64,000 nucleotides of DNA, taken from Paenibacillus ehimensis NBRC 15659 (GTDB lineage Bacteria > Bacillota > Bacilli > Paenibacillales > NBRC-103111). This document shows positions 8,009 through 15,303 of this stretch, piece after piece. Location: contig NZ_BILX01000005.1 of the NCBI RefSeq assembly GCF_004000785.1, forward strand, positions 147,470 to 211,469, read 5' to 3'. Made by a program: the position numbers and the translations under genes. Position 1 is the stretch's first letter; every line of letters starts with the position of its first letter. Below the pieces are notes generated by a model. It was not told where the DNA came from. It did not search any database and saw nothing but the letters and a program-made list of their open reading frames with translations.

Positions 8009-9493
8009 TCAGAAAAATAAACCGCCGATCAAGTAAGCGATTGCAGAAAGAACAAAGGCCATCAGGGAATAGGGCAGCTTTGTTTTAAAATGCCGGTACA
8101 CCGTCGTTTTCGTGGAATACGCCGTCAGCAGCCCGATATCGGACGTAATGCATGTGGAGGCGCCCCAAATGCCGGCCGACAGCAAGGCCGCCAAGGTTAA
8201 AGGCGTGTTGGCCCCTACGGAGGCCGATAATTGCAGAAGGACGGGAATCGCCATAATGTACAGGCTCCAGTTCAACGTAACCAAAAATTCCGTAGCCGAG
8301 AATACCAGGAAAATGATAAACGGCAGCCATTTCGGAATGACGAAAACGGATACAATTCCGACAACATAATTGGTAAAGCCGATATCGGTAATGGAGTCCG
8401 CCAGCACGAAAGCCGTAGCCATAATTACGGCGAGCTCCAGCATATTTTTCATCCCGTCCAATACGGTTGCAATATACGTCTCAGCGGTAAAGATTCCTCT
8501 GGCTACGTAAATGACGCCGGTAGCGAGAATCGTAATAAACGCTCCCAATTGAGTGTTCGACTTGAAATAAATCGTTGATACGATAAAAATAACAATGGGA
8601 AGGAAAAAATAAATGAGATGAGGAGACGGTTTGCCGGCGGAATCGCCTTGGCTCCTGTCGGAAGCCTGCTCTGCGGCCGTTTGGCCCTCCGCTTGTTCCG
8701 GTTCGTGCTCTGTCGTGTGCGAAGCCGCTTTCAATTCGGCGTCATCGCGTTTGGCGTAAGCTTGTTTCATCGAGCCGATATCGGGCAGAACCCCTATCAC
8801 ATTCAGAAGCGTGACCAATAAAAAGGCCAGTGGGAAAAACAACAGCGGCACCAGACCGGTAAACGCTTGGATACCTTCCCCTTCCGCCGCGTATCCGTTG
8901 GTCACCAATAACCCCGCGATAAAGATCGCGCCCGTACCGATCGGATACAAATGAGTCAACGTAATGGCGGTGGAGAGCGTAACGTACGCCGTTTTTTCTC
9001 TCGGCGTCTTGTATTTGTCATTCACCGGCGTCATGCAGGTGCCGACGGTCGATGAGCTCAGGTAAAGATCGAACGATAGAAAGAAGCCCATCAAGTAATT
9101 GATGACCAAAGCCATTTTGCCGCTCTTGGCCTTGCTTCCGGCCCATAGACCGAATTGCCGGGAAAGGCCGCTTTTGTCCAGAATCGCCACGATGCTGCCG
9201 ATGGTCAGCAGGACCAGGATCAGCCACAGGTTCCCTTCGGTCGTTACCTGCTTCAGCAGCTTTTCGTTATAAGTAAGCAGGAAGCTCCATTTATATTTCA
9301 TAAAGACCGCCAGCAAGCCTCCCCACACAAACCCTTCGAGCACTTTCTGGGTCAGCAGAATGAAGGCAAACATGACGACCGGCGGAATCAGGGACCAGGC
9401 CCCGTACGTTCCCGGGTTCGTCGGAGCTCCGAAAGCAACGGCGACAAACGTGGCCAGTATTCCGGCGTAGATGTACGTATTCTTGTTTTTCAT
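8009..9493 (-). CDS. NhaC-type Na+/H+ antiporter family permease
   Basis: A 494-residue polytopic membrane protein with about 11-12 hydrophobic segments, of the NhaC/ion-transporter superfamily. There is a charged, Glu/Ala-rich cytosolic loop of about 45 residues near 245-290 (KRDDAELKAASH onward). Family members exchange Na+ for H+ or for organic acids. I choose ATG 9493 since GGGAG lies 7 nt upstream, against 1 nt for ATG 9499. The gene follows the first FrlB-like deglycase, with a hairpin in the 80-nt gap, and precedes the VOC gene. I infer that it may import a fructosamine substrate or balance Na+/pH for the locus. Confidence 0.85.
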   Translation of the reverse strand: MKNKNTYIYAGILATFVAVAFGAPTNPGTYGAWSLIPPVVMFAFILLTQKVLEGFVWGGLLAVFMKYKWSFLLTYNEKLLKQVTTEGNLWLILVLLTIGSIVAILDKSGLSRQFGLWAGSKAKSGKMALVINYLMGFFLSFDLYLSSSTVGTCMTPVNDKYKTPREKTAYVTLSTAITLTHLYPIGTGAIFIAGLLVTNGYAAEGEGIQAFTGLVPLLFFPLAFLLVTLLNVIGVLPDIGSMKQAYAKRDDAELKAASHTTEHEPEQAEGQTAAEQASDRSQGDSAGKPSPHLIYFFLPIVIFIVSTIYFKSNTQLGAFITILATGVIYVARGIFTAETYIATVLDGMKNMLELAVIMATAFVLADSITDIGFTNYVVGIVSVFVIPKWLPFIIFLVFSATEFLVTLNWSLYIMAIPVLLQLSASVGANTPLTLAALLSAGIWGASTCITSDIGLLTAYSTKTTVYRHFKTKLPYSLMAFVLSAIAYLIGGLFF

Positions 9494-9526
9494 CGCCATA
9501 CTCCCGTTATTAAGGATATCCGTTGC

Positions 9527-9560
9527 AAGAAAGAAAGGAATGAAGCCGGAGCTTCACTCC
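9527..9560 (-). terminator. hairpin between frlB-like gene and permease
   Basis: On the minus strand GGAGTGAAGC / GCTTCATTCC form a stem with one G-T pair and a TCCG loop, then TTTCTTTCTT. It probably acts as a partial terminator, lowering expression of the permease relative to the deglycase. Confidence 0.6.
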
Positions 9561-9573
9561 ACTCTTCGTCTTC

Positions 9574-10587
9574 TTAATACTTGACGACGCGGTAATAACG
9601 GCGGGTCGTCAGCGGATGGTTCCGCTGCACTTCAAGATGGGCGCTGACGCGCTCCATCACCGTTGCAATCGTTACGGTCGACAGAAACTCGCGGAATTCC
9701 GGATGGATGCCATCCAACGCATAGTCCTTCGCGTCGAAGATCGTGACTTCATCCGAGTATTGGGTGACGAACCGTTCGACCCGCTCCATCAACGGACGAG
9801 TGGCGTCTTCTCCTTTAAAGAGTATAATGCTCATATCTTTTTCGACCAATTCGATCGTGCCGTGGAAAAACTCCGCGGCATGGATGGATTTCGCGTGAAT
9901 CCACTGCATCTCTTCCAGCACGCACATGGCATACAGATACGTCCAGCCCCACAGGTTGCCAGAGCCGACGAGCATATGATACTTCTCGTCCTTATATTTT
10001 TTCGCGAAGGCTTCCGCTCTTGCGTCTTCCTTCTCTTTGATCGCCACAAGCGATTCGGGAACCGTTGCCAATTGATCGGCGAATAAAGCGTATTTGTCGA
10101 ATTCTCCCCGGTTGTTCAGGAACTTCAGTACGATCAGCAGCAGCTGCAGGTGGAACGACTCGACCAGCGTATCGTTGGCCGCAGCGTTGGCGAATACGTA
10201 ATCGCTCGCTTGCGCCAACGGCGTCGTCGCATCGCCGACGATTCCGATCACCGTCGCGCCCTTCTCTCTGCAAAATTTGGCGGCATCGACGGTTTCCTGC
10301 GTCGTTCCCGACAAGGAGGAGGTGATGACAAGCGACTTGTCCGTCAGCTGCTTGTGGCCCTCTACCAGCAGCTCTGCGGCGATTTCCGCATAAACGGGAA
10401 TACTGGAATGCGTTTTGATGATATATTCGAACGGATATTTAATGGCGATCGTGCCGCCGCTGCCGATCAGAAAGACGTTGTCGATCTGTTTTTTCGTAAT
10501 TTCATCCACCGCTTGCTCGATCTGGCTTCGGAGACCGATGGCCCCTTTCGTAATGCCGATGAACCGCTGACGATCAAAGTTTAACAT
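9574..10587 (-). CDS. frlB: FrlB-like sugar-amine 6-phosphate deglycase (SIS protein), copy 1
   Basis: This 337-residue protein has two sugar isomerase (SIS) domains, roughly residues 25-160 and 185-320. FrlB splits fructosamine 6-phosphates such as fructoselysine 6-phosphate into glucose 6-phosphate and the amino acid. It shares the family's LIGSGGT phosphate loop, SSLSGTTQET, and the tail NHPLTTRRYYRVVKY, close to E. coli and B. subtilis FrlB. The catalytic Glu and His of the family can be placed in LEEMQW and EFFHGT. ATG 10587 has AGGAGG 10 nt upstream; ATG 10596 almost touches that site. It is the first gene of a transcript with a strong promoter and two operators. It is paralogous to the gene at 15304. 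Confidence 0.88.
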   Translation of the reverse strand: MLNFDRQRFIGITKGAIGLRSQIEQAVDEITKKQIDNVFLIGSGGTIAIKYPFEYIIKTHSSIPVYAEIAAELLVEGHKQLTDKSLVITSSLSGTTQETVDAAKFCREKGATVIGIVGDATTPLAQASDYVFANAAANDTLVESFHLQLLLIVLKFLNNRGEFDKYALFADQLATVPESLVAIKEKEDARAEAFAKKYKDEKYHMLVGSGNLWGWTYLYAMCVLEEMQWIHAKSIHAAEFFHGTIELVEKDMSIILFKGEDATRPLMERVERFVTQYSDEVTIFDAKDYALDGIHPEFREFLSTVTIATVMERVSAHLEVQRNHPLTTRRYYRVVKY

Positions 10588-10639
10588 GTGACTCATTCCT
10601 CCTGATTAAAGGTTTGCTATACACGATTGTCGAACCAAA

Positions 10640-10651
10640 TGGTATATACCA
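10640..10651. promoter_or_regulatory. regulon operator copy 2
   Basis: TGGTATATACCA, 53 nt before the start of the first FrlB-like gene. Its centre lies 56 bp downstream of the centre of operator copy 3, so the two could be bridged by one repressor complex. Confidence 0.75.
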
Positions 10652-10693
10652 CTTTGACTGAGGTGCGACACGATATGACTTCACCCCATCCGC

Positions 10694-10709
10694 ATTGGTA
10701 TATACCAAT
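10694..10709. promoter_or_regulatory. regulon operator copy 3
   Basis: ATTGGTATATACCAAT is a perfect 16-bp palindrome. It begins 7 nt downstream of the -10 box of the minus-strand promoter at 10716-10744 and so covers the transcription start, as expected for repression. Confidence 0.8.
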
Positions 10710-10715
10710 AATAAA

Positions 10716-10744
10716 ATACTAGCTTGTTTTTCAATTCTTGTCAA
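10716..10744 (-). promoter_or_regulatory. sigma-A promoter of the frlB-permease-VOC transcript
   Basis: On the minus strand TTGACA, a 17-nt spacer and TAGTAT. It is followed directly by operator copy 3. Confidence 0.75.
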
Positions 10745-10908
10745 TGCAAACGCTCTAAATTTTACGCGAGTGAATGTTCTTTTTATCGAGTGAACAACAT
10801 AGGACAATAGAACCATATATTGGTTTATTATTGAATTTGAAGAGTTTTATGTTATATTAATATATGTAATATATTCCAGTTATAAACAAATATTAGGAGG
10901 TTTATAGA

Positions 10909-11430
10909 GTGTTGAAGAAAAAATTTGTTCCAGCTCTATTGACTTTAGCTGTAGCAGGAGTTACAAGCCTAACAGGCTTTTCGCATCTTCCTAGCACTGT
11001 AGCAGCTCCTTCCGGAAAGATAAAGCCGTTCTCGGATGAAACGGATGGAGGAAGCTTTACTTTAATGAACGAGACAAGAAAGGTATATGATAATTCTTAT
11101 GACTATAGCGCTATTTATGGTAGTCTGGGTACCCTGATTTCAGGCTTGGTATTGCCTTCAGCTTTAGGATGGCAGGTAGCAGGAGGCGGGGCAACAAGTG
11201 TCGGTGCCACTTGGATCAACAACAAATTGGGTATTAGAAATACAGTTTACGTTAAAGTGAGAGTAGGCATTAGCTTTAATACATACTACAACTATTACGA
11301 GTACGTAGAGTCGGTCACCCATTACAACGATGGAAGTTTCTCGACTCCTATTGATACATGGTATGGTCAGACAGGTGTAAGGGTTCCGGATGATATTCTT
11401 GCGCGGTATGGTTTGAAAAACCCTCGCTAA
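10909..11430 (+). CDS. secreted protein of unknown family in an AT-rich insert
   Basis: A 173-residue protein with a clear signal peptide (MLKKKFVPALLTLAVAGVTS, cleavage probably after STVAA near residue 33). The mature part has a Gly/Ala-rich hydrophobic stretch (ISGLVLPSALGWQVAGGG) and a Tyr-rich C-terminal half (FNTYYNYYEYVE). The start is GTG 10909 with AGGAGG 8 nt upstream. I do not recognise the family. It is divergent from the frlB-like gene, has its own terminator, and is followed by one or two small membrane proteins. Its base composition is far more AT-rich than its neighbours, suggesting transfer. A toxin or bacteriocin-like role is possible but unproven. Confidence 0.75.
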   Translation: MLKKKFVPALLTLAVAGVTSLTGFSHLPSTVAAPSGKIKPFSDETDGGSFTLMNETRKVYDNSYDYSAIYGSLGTLISGLVLPSALGWQVAGGGATSVGATWINNKLGIRNTVYVKVRVGISFNTYYNYYEYVESVTHYNDGSFSTPIDTWYGQTGVRVPDDILARYGLKNPR

Positions 11431-11434
11431 TTAA

Positions 11435-11477
11435 CAAAGAAAACCGTTCGGATGTTTAGAACGGTTTTCTTTGTTTT
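11435..11477 (+). terminator. strong intrinsic terminator after the secreted protein
   Basis: A 15-bp perfect stem (CAAAGAAAACCGTTC with its complement at 11459-11473) closes a 9-nt loop and is followed by TTTT. Confidence 0.9.
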
Positions 11478-11545
11478 AAATATATTAATGCTATATTGTG
11501 GATGGTTTGTTATAATATTTAATTAAACATGAAGGATGTGGTATT

Positions 11546-11719
11546 TTGACTAAGCAAAAAATCCTTAAAGCTGCAGCGGGGGGGCTCTCGTTTACGGTTT
11601 TTTGGACGGTCATGCATTATTTCATGGAAAAAGACGTTTCAATTGGAGCCGGTCTCGTAGGCGGTGTTTTTTGGTTTTTGGGAGCATTAATTATTTCATC
11701 GTTTAAAAAGGACGGCTAA
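11546..11719 (+). CDS. small two-helix membrane protein
   Basis: A 57-residue protein starting at TTG 11546, with AAGGA 9 nt upstream. After a basic N-terminus (MTKQKILKAA) there are two hydrophobic segments, about residues 11-28 and 34-51, and a basic tail SSFKKDG. No family is recognised. It follows the secreted protein by 115 nt across a strong terminator, in the same AT-rich patch. Small two-helix proteins next to a secreted peptide are often immunity proteins; here that is only a working idea. Confidence 0.6.
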   Translation: MTKQKILKAAAGGLSFTVFWTVMHYFMEKDVSIGAGLVGGVFWFLGALIISSFKKDG

Positions 11720-11724
11720 AATAC

Positions 11725-11878
11725 GTGGATATCCTCCTGAAATACTTTCTTTTTTTCATAGCCAACTGTGTACTAACATACAACATTTTCTCTGAACCAA
11801 GCTTATGCGAAATCTTTATTATACTCTGTTCTTACGACCTTTTTTGTTGCTATTTTAGATGCTATCAAGAAACCATGA
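11725..11878 (+). pseudogene. small membrane protein gene with a frameshift
   Basis: GTG 11725, 5 nt after the previous stop, opens MDILLKYFLFFIANCVLTYN, a hydrophobic helix. A second hydrophobic stretch ending in LYSVLTTFFVAILDAIKKP lies in the +1 frame and stops at TGA 11876-11878. A switch between about 11777 and 11800 would join them into a two-helix protein of about 50 residues, similar in design to the preceding gene. Without the switch the first frame runs on through the following terminator, which is unlike a real gene. Confidence 0.4.
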
Positions 11879-11891
11879 TTGTAATACAGAG

Positions 11892-11932
11892 AACGGCTCT
11901 TGTTCGCATTTATGCGGCAAGAACCGTTTTTT
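11892..11932 (+). terminator. intrinsic terminator closing the AT-rich insert
   Basis: AACGGCTCTTG pairs with CAAGAACCGTT (one mismatch) and is followed by a run of T. Confidence 0.8.
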
Positions 11933-12009
11933 GTTGAATTTATGCTCTTGGCTTCTCAAAGGAAAGGCATATACAACCAGACAGCCCCGCCCAGAACTCC
12001 CTTGCAAGA

Positions 12010-12843
12010 CTAAGGCGAGAGCAGCGGGCGAAGCTTATCGACCGACCGGCCGAAGGCGGCATCCGGGTCCGTCAAATAGGCCGAATCCGCCAGCTCCAAG
12101 GTCAAATACCCTGCGTAGCGATGCTCGGCCAGCTGCTTGAGGTAGGCTTCCACCGGCAAATTGCCGTCCCCCCACGCGAGATGGCCCGAAGGCGTCCCGT
12201 CGATCAAATGCACGTGCGGAACGCCGCCCAGCGCTTGGACGTAATCGCCGATCGTTTCCCCGGCGACCGCCATCGCTACCGTATCGATCAGACCGGTCAT
12301 CGCACCGGAGCCGACCTCGTTGAGCATACGACGCAGCGAAGCGAGATCGGTCACCAGATTCGATTCCATCGGCTGCAATACCTCCAGCAGCAGCGTAACC
12401 CCCTGACGCTCCGCTTGGTCCGCAAGAACCCGAAGCGCCTCACACGACCGCTTCCAAGCTTCTTCCCGCGGCTCGTTATAATAGCCCCAGCCCGAGGTGA
12501 TCAGCATGAACTTCGCTTCGAGAGCCGAGGCGATCTCGATATTCTTGCCGAAATAAGCGATGCCGGCGCGGCGGGCCGTTTCGTCTTTGGCCGCGATATT
12601 GAACGGATACATGATCTGCTCGGGCGTATAACAGACAAGACCGAGCCGCCGGCGGTTCAGCTCTTGGCGGATCCGCTTCACCTGCACGTCCGTCGCCGTG
12701 TCCGAATACAGATGCGGCGAGCCTCCCCACAGCTCGATCTGGGATACCCCGTGCTTGTCCATCGAATCGAAGAAATAGTCCAACGAATACATCCGGTAAT
12801 GCAGGTTCATCCCTGCGATCTGCGCGAACCGAAGATGAGCCAT
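12010..12843 (-). CDS. FrlC-like sugar phosphate isomerase/epimerase, copy 3
   Basis: A 277-residue TIM-barrel protein of the xylose isomerase-like (AP endonuclease 2) superfamily, most like FrlC, the fructoselysine/psicoselysine 3-epimerase. It shares QIELWGGSPHLY and YTPEQIMYPFNIAA with the two copies at 16364 and 17188. Metal ligands of the fold fit LLEVLQPMESNLV (Glu), LIDTVAMA (Asp), PHVHLIDG (His) and LTLELAD (Glu). Start ATG 12843 with GGGAGG just before; the open frame runs further upstream only as antisense-free read-through of the kinase region. It is separated from the kinase gene by 56 nt holding an operator with one mismatch. Confidence 0.87.
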   Translation of the reverse strand: MAHLRFAQIAGMNLHYRMYSLDYFFDSMDKHGVSQIELWGGSPHLYSDTATDVQVKRIRQELNRRRLGLVCYTPEQIMYPFNIAAKDETARRAGIAYFGKNIEIASALEAKFMLITSGWGYYNEPREEAWKRSCEALRVLADQAERQGVTLLLEVLQPMESNLVTDLASLRRMLNEVGSGAMTGLIDTVAMAVAGETIGDYVQALGGVPHVHLIDGTPSGHLAWGDGNLPVEAYLKQLAEHRYAGYLTLELADSAYLTDPDAAFGRSVDKLRPLLSP

Positions 12844-12862
12844 AGCCGTTCCTCCCGTCATT

Positions 12863-12876
12863 ATGATATATACCAT
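12863..12876. promoter_or_regulatory. regulon operator copy 4 (one mismatch)
   Basis: ATGATATATACCAT differs from the ATGGTATATACCAT form by one base. It lies 20 nt before the third FrlC-like gene, inside the kinase-epimerase transcript. Confidence 0.55.
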
Positions 12877-12899
12877 TCCATCAGAACTGCGTCCGCTTT

Positions 12900-13739
12900 T
12901 TAGTAGGGCCTCCCATAGCCGAAAGCTCCTTCGACCAAGCAGGTTTTCGCCGCAAACGCCGCGCCCGCATCGAGCGCCTTCCGGACGGACGCCTCCGGGG
13001 CTTTGTTCCATTCCCCTTCCGTCAACAGCGCGAGCACAAAGGCGGTAAAGAACGAATCGCCCGCTCCGAGCGTGTCCACCGGCTGCACGAAATGAGGCTT
13101 TTGCAAATAAAACGCGCCGTTGTAATAAAGCAGGGCGCCCCGGCTGCCCATCGTACCCAAAACCCCCGTGCAGCCATACGCCGAGGCGACGAACGCCAGC
13201 TTCTCCCGGACGGCGTCCTCCTCCATCGCGCCGCACGAAAGCAAGCAAAGATCGACCTGCGGACATACCCGTTTTAAGTAGTCGTCGTCCCATTCGTCGG
13301 AGCAGTCGAAGGACAAGGGGACGCCTAGCGTCCGAAGCTCCGGCAGCTGAGACTCGATGCCGCTGTAGATGCTGGTATGAATCCATTGAAACTGCTTCAT
13401 GTAAGAATAGTCCGACGCATCGAATACGAGCGGATGCTCCTGCTGGACGCCGCCTTTGTTCCATCCGACCATCACCCGGTCTCCGTCGATCAATTCGATA
13501 AGCGAGCAGCCGTTCTCGCCCTCCGCCGAACGGCAGCGGGACGTATCGACGCCAAGCTCATTCAACACCCGATGCACATGACGGCCTTCCTCATCGGTGC
13601 CGAAAATACCGAGATACGCCGCCTGCGCCCCCAATTGTTTGGCGTACACGCTGAAATTCACCGCGTTGCCGCCCGGGTACATCATGCTTTTATATACGTA
13701 TTTATCGACGACGTTATCGCCTAAGCCCAGTACGTTCAT
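12900..13739 (-). CDS. frlD: FrlD-like PfkB family sugar kinase (fructosamine kinase)
   Basis: A 279-residue ribokinase-fold enzyme close in pattern to FrlD, which uses ATP to phosphorylate fructoselysine at C6 before deglycation. Shared segments include GLGDNVVDKY at the N-terminus, YPGGNAVNFSVYAKQLG for sugar binding, SFDCSDEWDDDY, and the catalytic DTLGAGDSFF near residue 235. GGAGG lies 6 nt before ATG 13739. An operator copy sits 17 nt upstream of the start, in the gap after the GntR gene. It is the only kinase in the locus able to prepare substrate for the two deglycases, so I infer that it serves both. Confidence 0.88.
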   Translation of the reverse strand: MNVLGLGDNVVDKYVYKSMMYPGGNAVNFSVYAKQLGAQAAYLGIFGTDEEGRHVHRVLNELGVDTSRCRSAEGENGCSLIELIDGDRVMVGWNKGGVQQEHPLVFDASDYSYMKQFQWIHTSIYSGIESQLPELRTLGVPLSFDCSDEWDDDYLKRVCPQVDLCLLSCGAMEEDAVREKLAFVASAYGCTGVLGTMGSRGALLYYNGAFYLQKPHFVQPVDTLGAGDSFFTAFVLALLTEGEWNKAPEASVRKALDAGAAFAAKTCLVEGAFGYGRPY

Positions 13740-13755
13740 GGCTTGCCTCCATTTT

Positions 13756-13767
13756 TGGTATATACCA
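13756..13767. promoter_or_regulatory. regulon operator copy 5
   Basis: TGGTATATACCA between the GntR gene and the kinase gene, 17 nt before the kinase start and overlapping its leader. Confidence 0.75.
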
Positions 13768-13782
13768 TTGTTGATAAAAAAA

Positions 13783-14520
13783 TTAGTTGTTTTTCACGTT
13801 CAGCTTCGAAAAGAACCGGACGATGTCCCCGCGAGTCAGCGCCTGCGAGAACTCGATCAATTTGTCGTTCTTATCGAAAGCCTGTGCCTCGACCAGAATG
13901 CACGGGCTGTCGTTGCCGATGCGCAGCAGCTTGCTTTCCGCTTCGTCGCTAAGGGAGATCCGCATCGTCTGGTCCGCGCGGACGAGCTTGATCCCGTAAT
14001 GCTCCTCCAGCACCTGGTACAAGGAGATGTCTTCGAAATTCATGTGCGCTTCGATTCCCGGGCAGTAAGCGTAAGGAATATACGAAAGCTCGATGGAGAC
14101 GGGAATTTCGTCGGCATAGCGGACCCGTTTGATCGACCAGATCTCCTCTTCTTCGGATATCCCGAGCATCTTGGCCACGAAGCCGTTGGCCGGCTCCTTG
14201 CGTTTGTAGATCGTATTCGTCGAAGGACGGAGACCTTTGCTCAATATATTTTTGGAGAAGCTGGTGAATTCGACGAAATCCAATTGAATCCGCCGGTTCG
14301 TCACGAACGTGCCCGATCCGACAACCCGTTCCACGAAGCCCTCCCGCTCCAAAATGGAAATCGCATGACGGGCGGTCATCCGGCTGATCTGATACTGCGC
14401 GGCCAACTCACGCTCCGAAGGAAGCTTGTCGCCTTGCTTCCATTTCCCGCTTTCGATTTCTTGAATGAACAAATTTTTAATTTGTTGGTAAAACGGGATA
14501 TGGTCTCCTGCTTTATTCAT
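13783..14520 (-). CDS. GntR/HutC family repressor of the fructosamine locus
   Basis: A 245-residue regulator: residues 10-75 form the GntR winged HTH (GDKLPSERELAAQYQISRMT), residues 95-240 a UTRA effector domain, which places it in the HutC subfamily. This subfamily binds short palindromes built on GT-N-TA-N-AC; the repeated TGGTATATACCA of this locus fits that rule. B. subtilis controls its frl genes with a regulator of this kind (FrlR). The gene ends the binding-protein operon, so it would be autoregulated through the operator at 21185. AGGGG precedes ATG 14520. The likely inducer is a phosphorylated fructosamine, by analogy. Confidence 0.9.
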   Translation of the reverse strand: MNKAGDHIPFYQQIKNLFIQEIESGKWKQGDKLPSERELAAQYQISRMTARHAISILEREGFVERVVGSGTFVTNRRIQLDFVEFTSFSKNILSKGLRPSTNTIYKRKEPANGFVAKMLGISEEEEIWSIKRVRYADEIPVSIELSYIPYAYCPGIEAHMNFEDISLYQVLEEHYGIKLVRADQTMRISLSDEAESKLLRIGNDSPCILVEAQAFDKNDKLIEFSQALTRGDIVRFFSKLNVKNN

Positions 14521-14605
14521 ATTGAACCCCTGTCACGCGCTCGATTAGCGAATTACCGTAAAAAATGACGGCCAATTCCAGCATAGCAGATGACCATAAA
14601 TACGG

Positions 14606-15271
14606 TCAAGGAAGCGGAGCAGCCTGCAATTCCTCGATGATGTCCTTCAATGGCCGGTCGGTCATGGAACGAAGACGGCCGTCCACGCTGCCGAAGGCCA
14701 GACCCTCGGTAACCGGATTCGGTACGATGACGCACCATAACCCGGCCGCTTTCGCGGCGGCGGCTCCGTTGGCGGAATCCTCGAAGGCCAGAGCTTCATG
14801 CGCCTCGATTCCCAGCGCTTGGACCGCCTTGAGATACAGCTCGGGGTCCGGCTTCACGTTCGCGACGTCGTCTTTGGTCTTGATGACCTCGAACGAATCA
14901 AGCAAGCCGAATCTGCGCAGAAACGATTCCACCCACGCCCGATCCGAGCTGGAAGCCAGCCCCACCTTCAGCCCCAACCGCTGCGCCGCTTCGATATATT
15001 CCGCGACCCCGTCGCGCAGCGCGACCGTCGCCATCTTCTCGGCATGAAGCTGGGCCGCTGCCTTCCTCACTTCGGAGATATCCGTCCGCCCTTCGGCCAT
15101 TTGCCGGATATAGGCCTCGATCTGGCCACCGTGAGAGCCGACGCAAGCCGCGAATAGTTCTGTTGGAAAGGGAATGCCGTGCCCGCCAAGCACCTCGGCA
15201 TAGCAGTCGAACCATGCGGATTCCGTATCTACGATTAAACCGTCGAAATCAAATACAATCGCTTTAATAAT
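14606..15271 (-). CDS. beta-phosphoglucomutase-like HAD hydrolase with a probable AUU start
   Basis: A subfamily IA HAD protein of 221 residues. Motif I is IKAIVFDFDGLIVDTES at the very N-terminus, motif II SSSDR, then KPDPELYLKA with the motif III Lys, and EDSANGAAAAKAAG as motif IV. The essential DFDG lies upstream of the first in-frame GTG (15193). The only codons between the in-frame TGA at 15278-15280 and AAA 15265 are GCG, ACT, ATT and ATT. GGAG sits 9 nt before the ATT at 15271, and the resulting M-IKAIVFDFDG matches the family N-terminus exactly. I therefore propose an AUU start, as in infC. It lies between frlB copy 2 and the GntR gene; a sugar phosphatase or mutase role is likely. 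Confidence 0.8.
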   Translation of the reverse strand: MIKAIVFDFDGLIVDTESAWFDCYAEVLGGHGIPFPTELFAACVGSHGGQIEAYIRQMAEGRTDISEVRKAAAQLHAEKMATVALRDGVAEYIEAAQRLGLKVGLASSSDRAWVESFLRRFGLLDSFEVIKTKDDVANVKPDPELYLKAVQALGIEAHEALAFEDSANGAAAAKAAGLWCVIVPNPVTEGLAFGSVDGRLRSMTDRPLKDIIEELQAAPLP

Positions 15272-15303
15272 AGTCGCTCACTCCTGCCGGGTCTGTTGTA
15301 CCC

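Noticed and set aside
11859..12140. 93-codon frame at the end of the AT-rich insert
   Set aside because: It runs across a terminator into the 3' end of the FrlC-like gene on the opposite strand and has no domain-like sequence.
12844..13464. Upstream extension of the third FrlC-like gene into the kinase region
   Set aside because: It overlaps the FrlD-like kinase in another frame, is Arg/Gly-rich, and the real start has its own ribosome site and family N-terminus.
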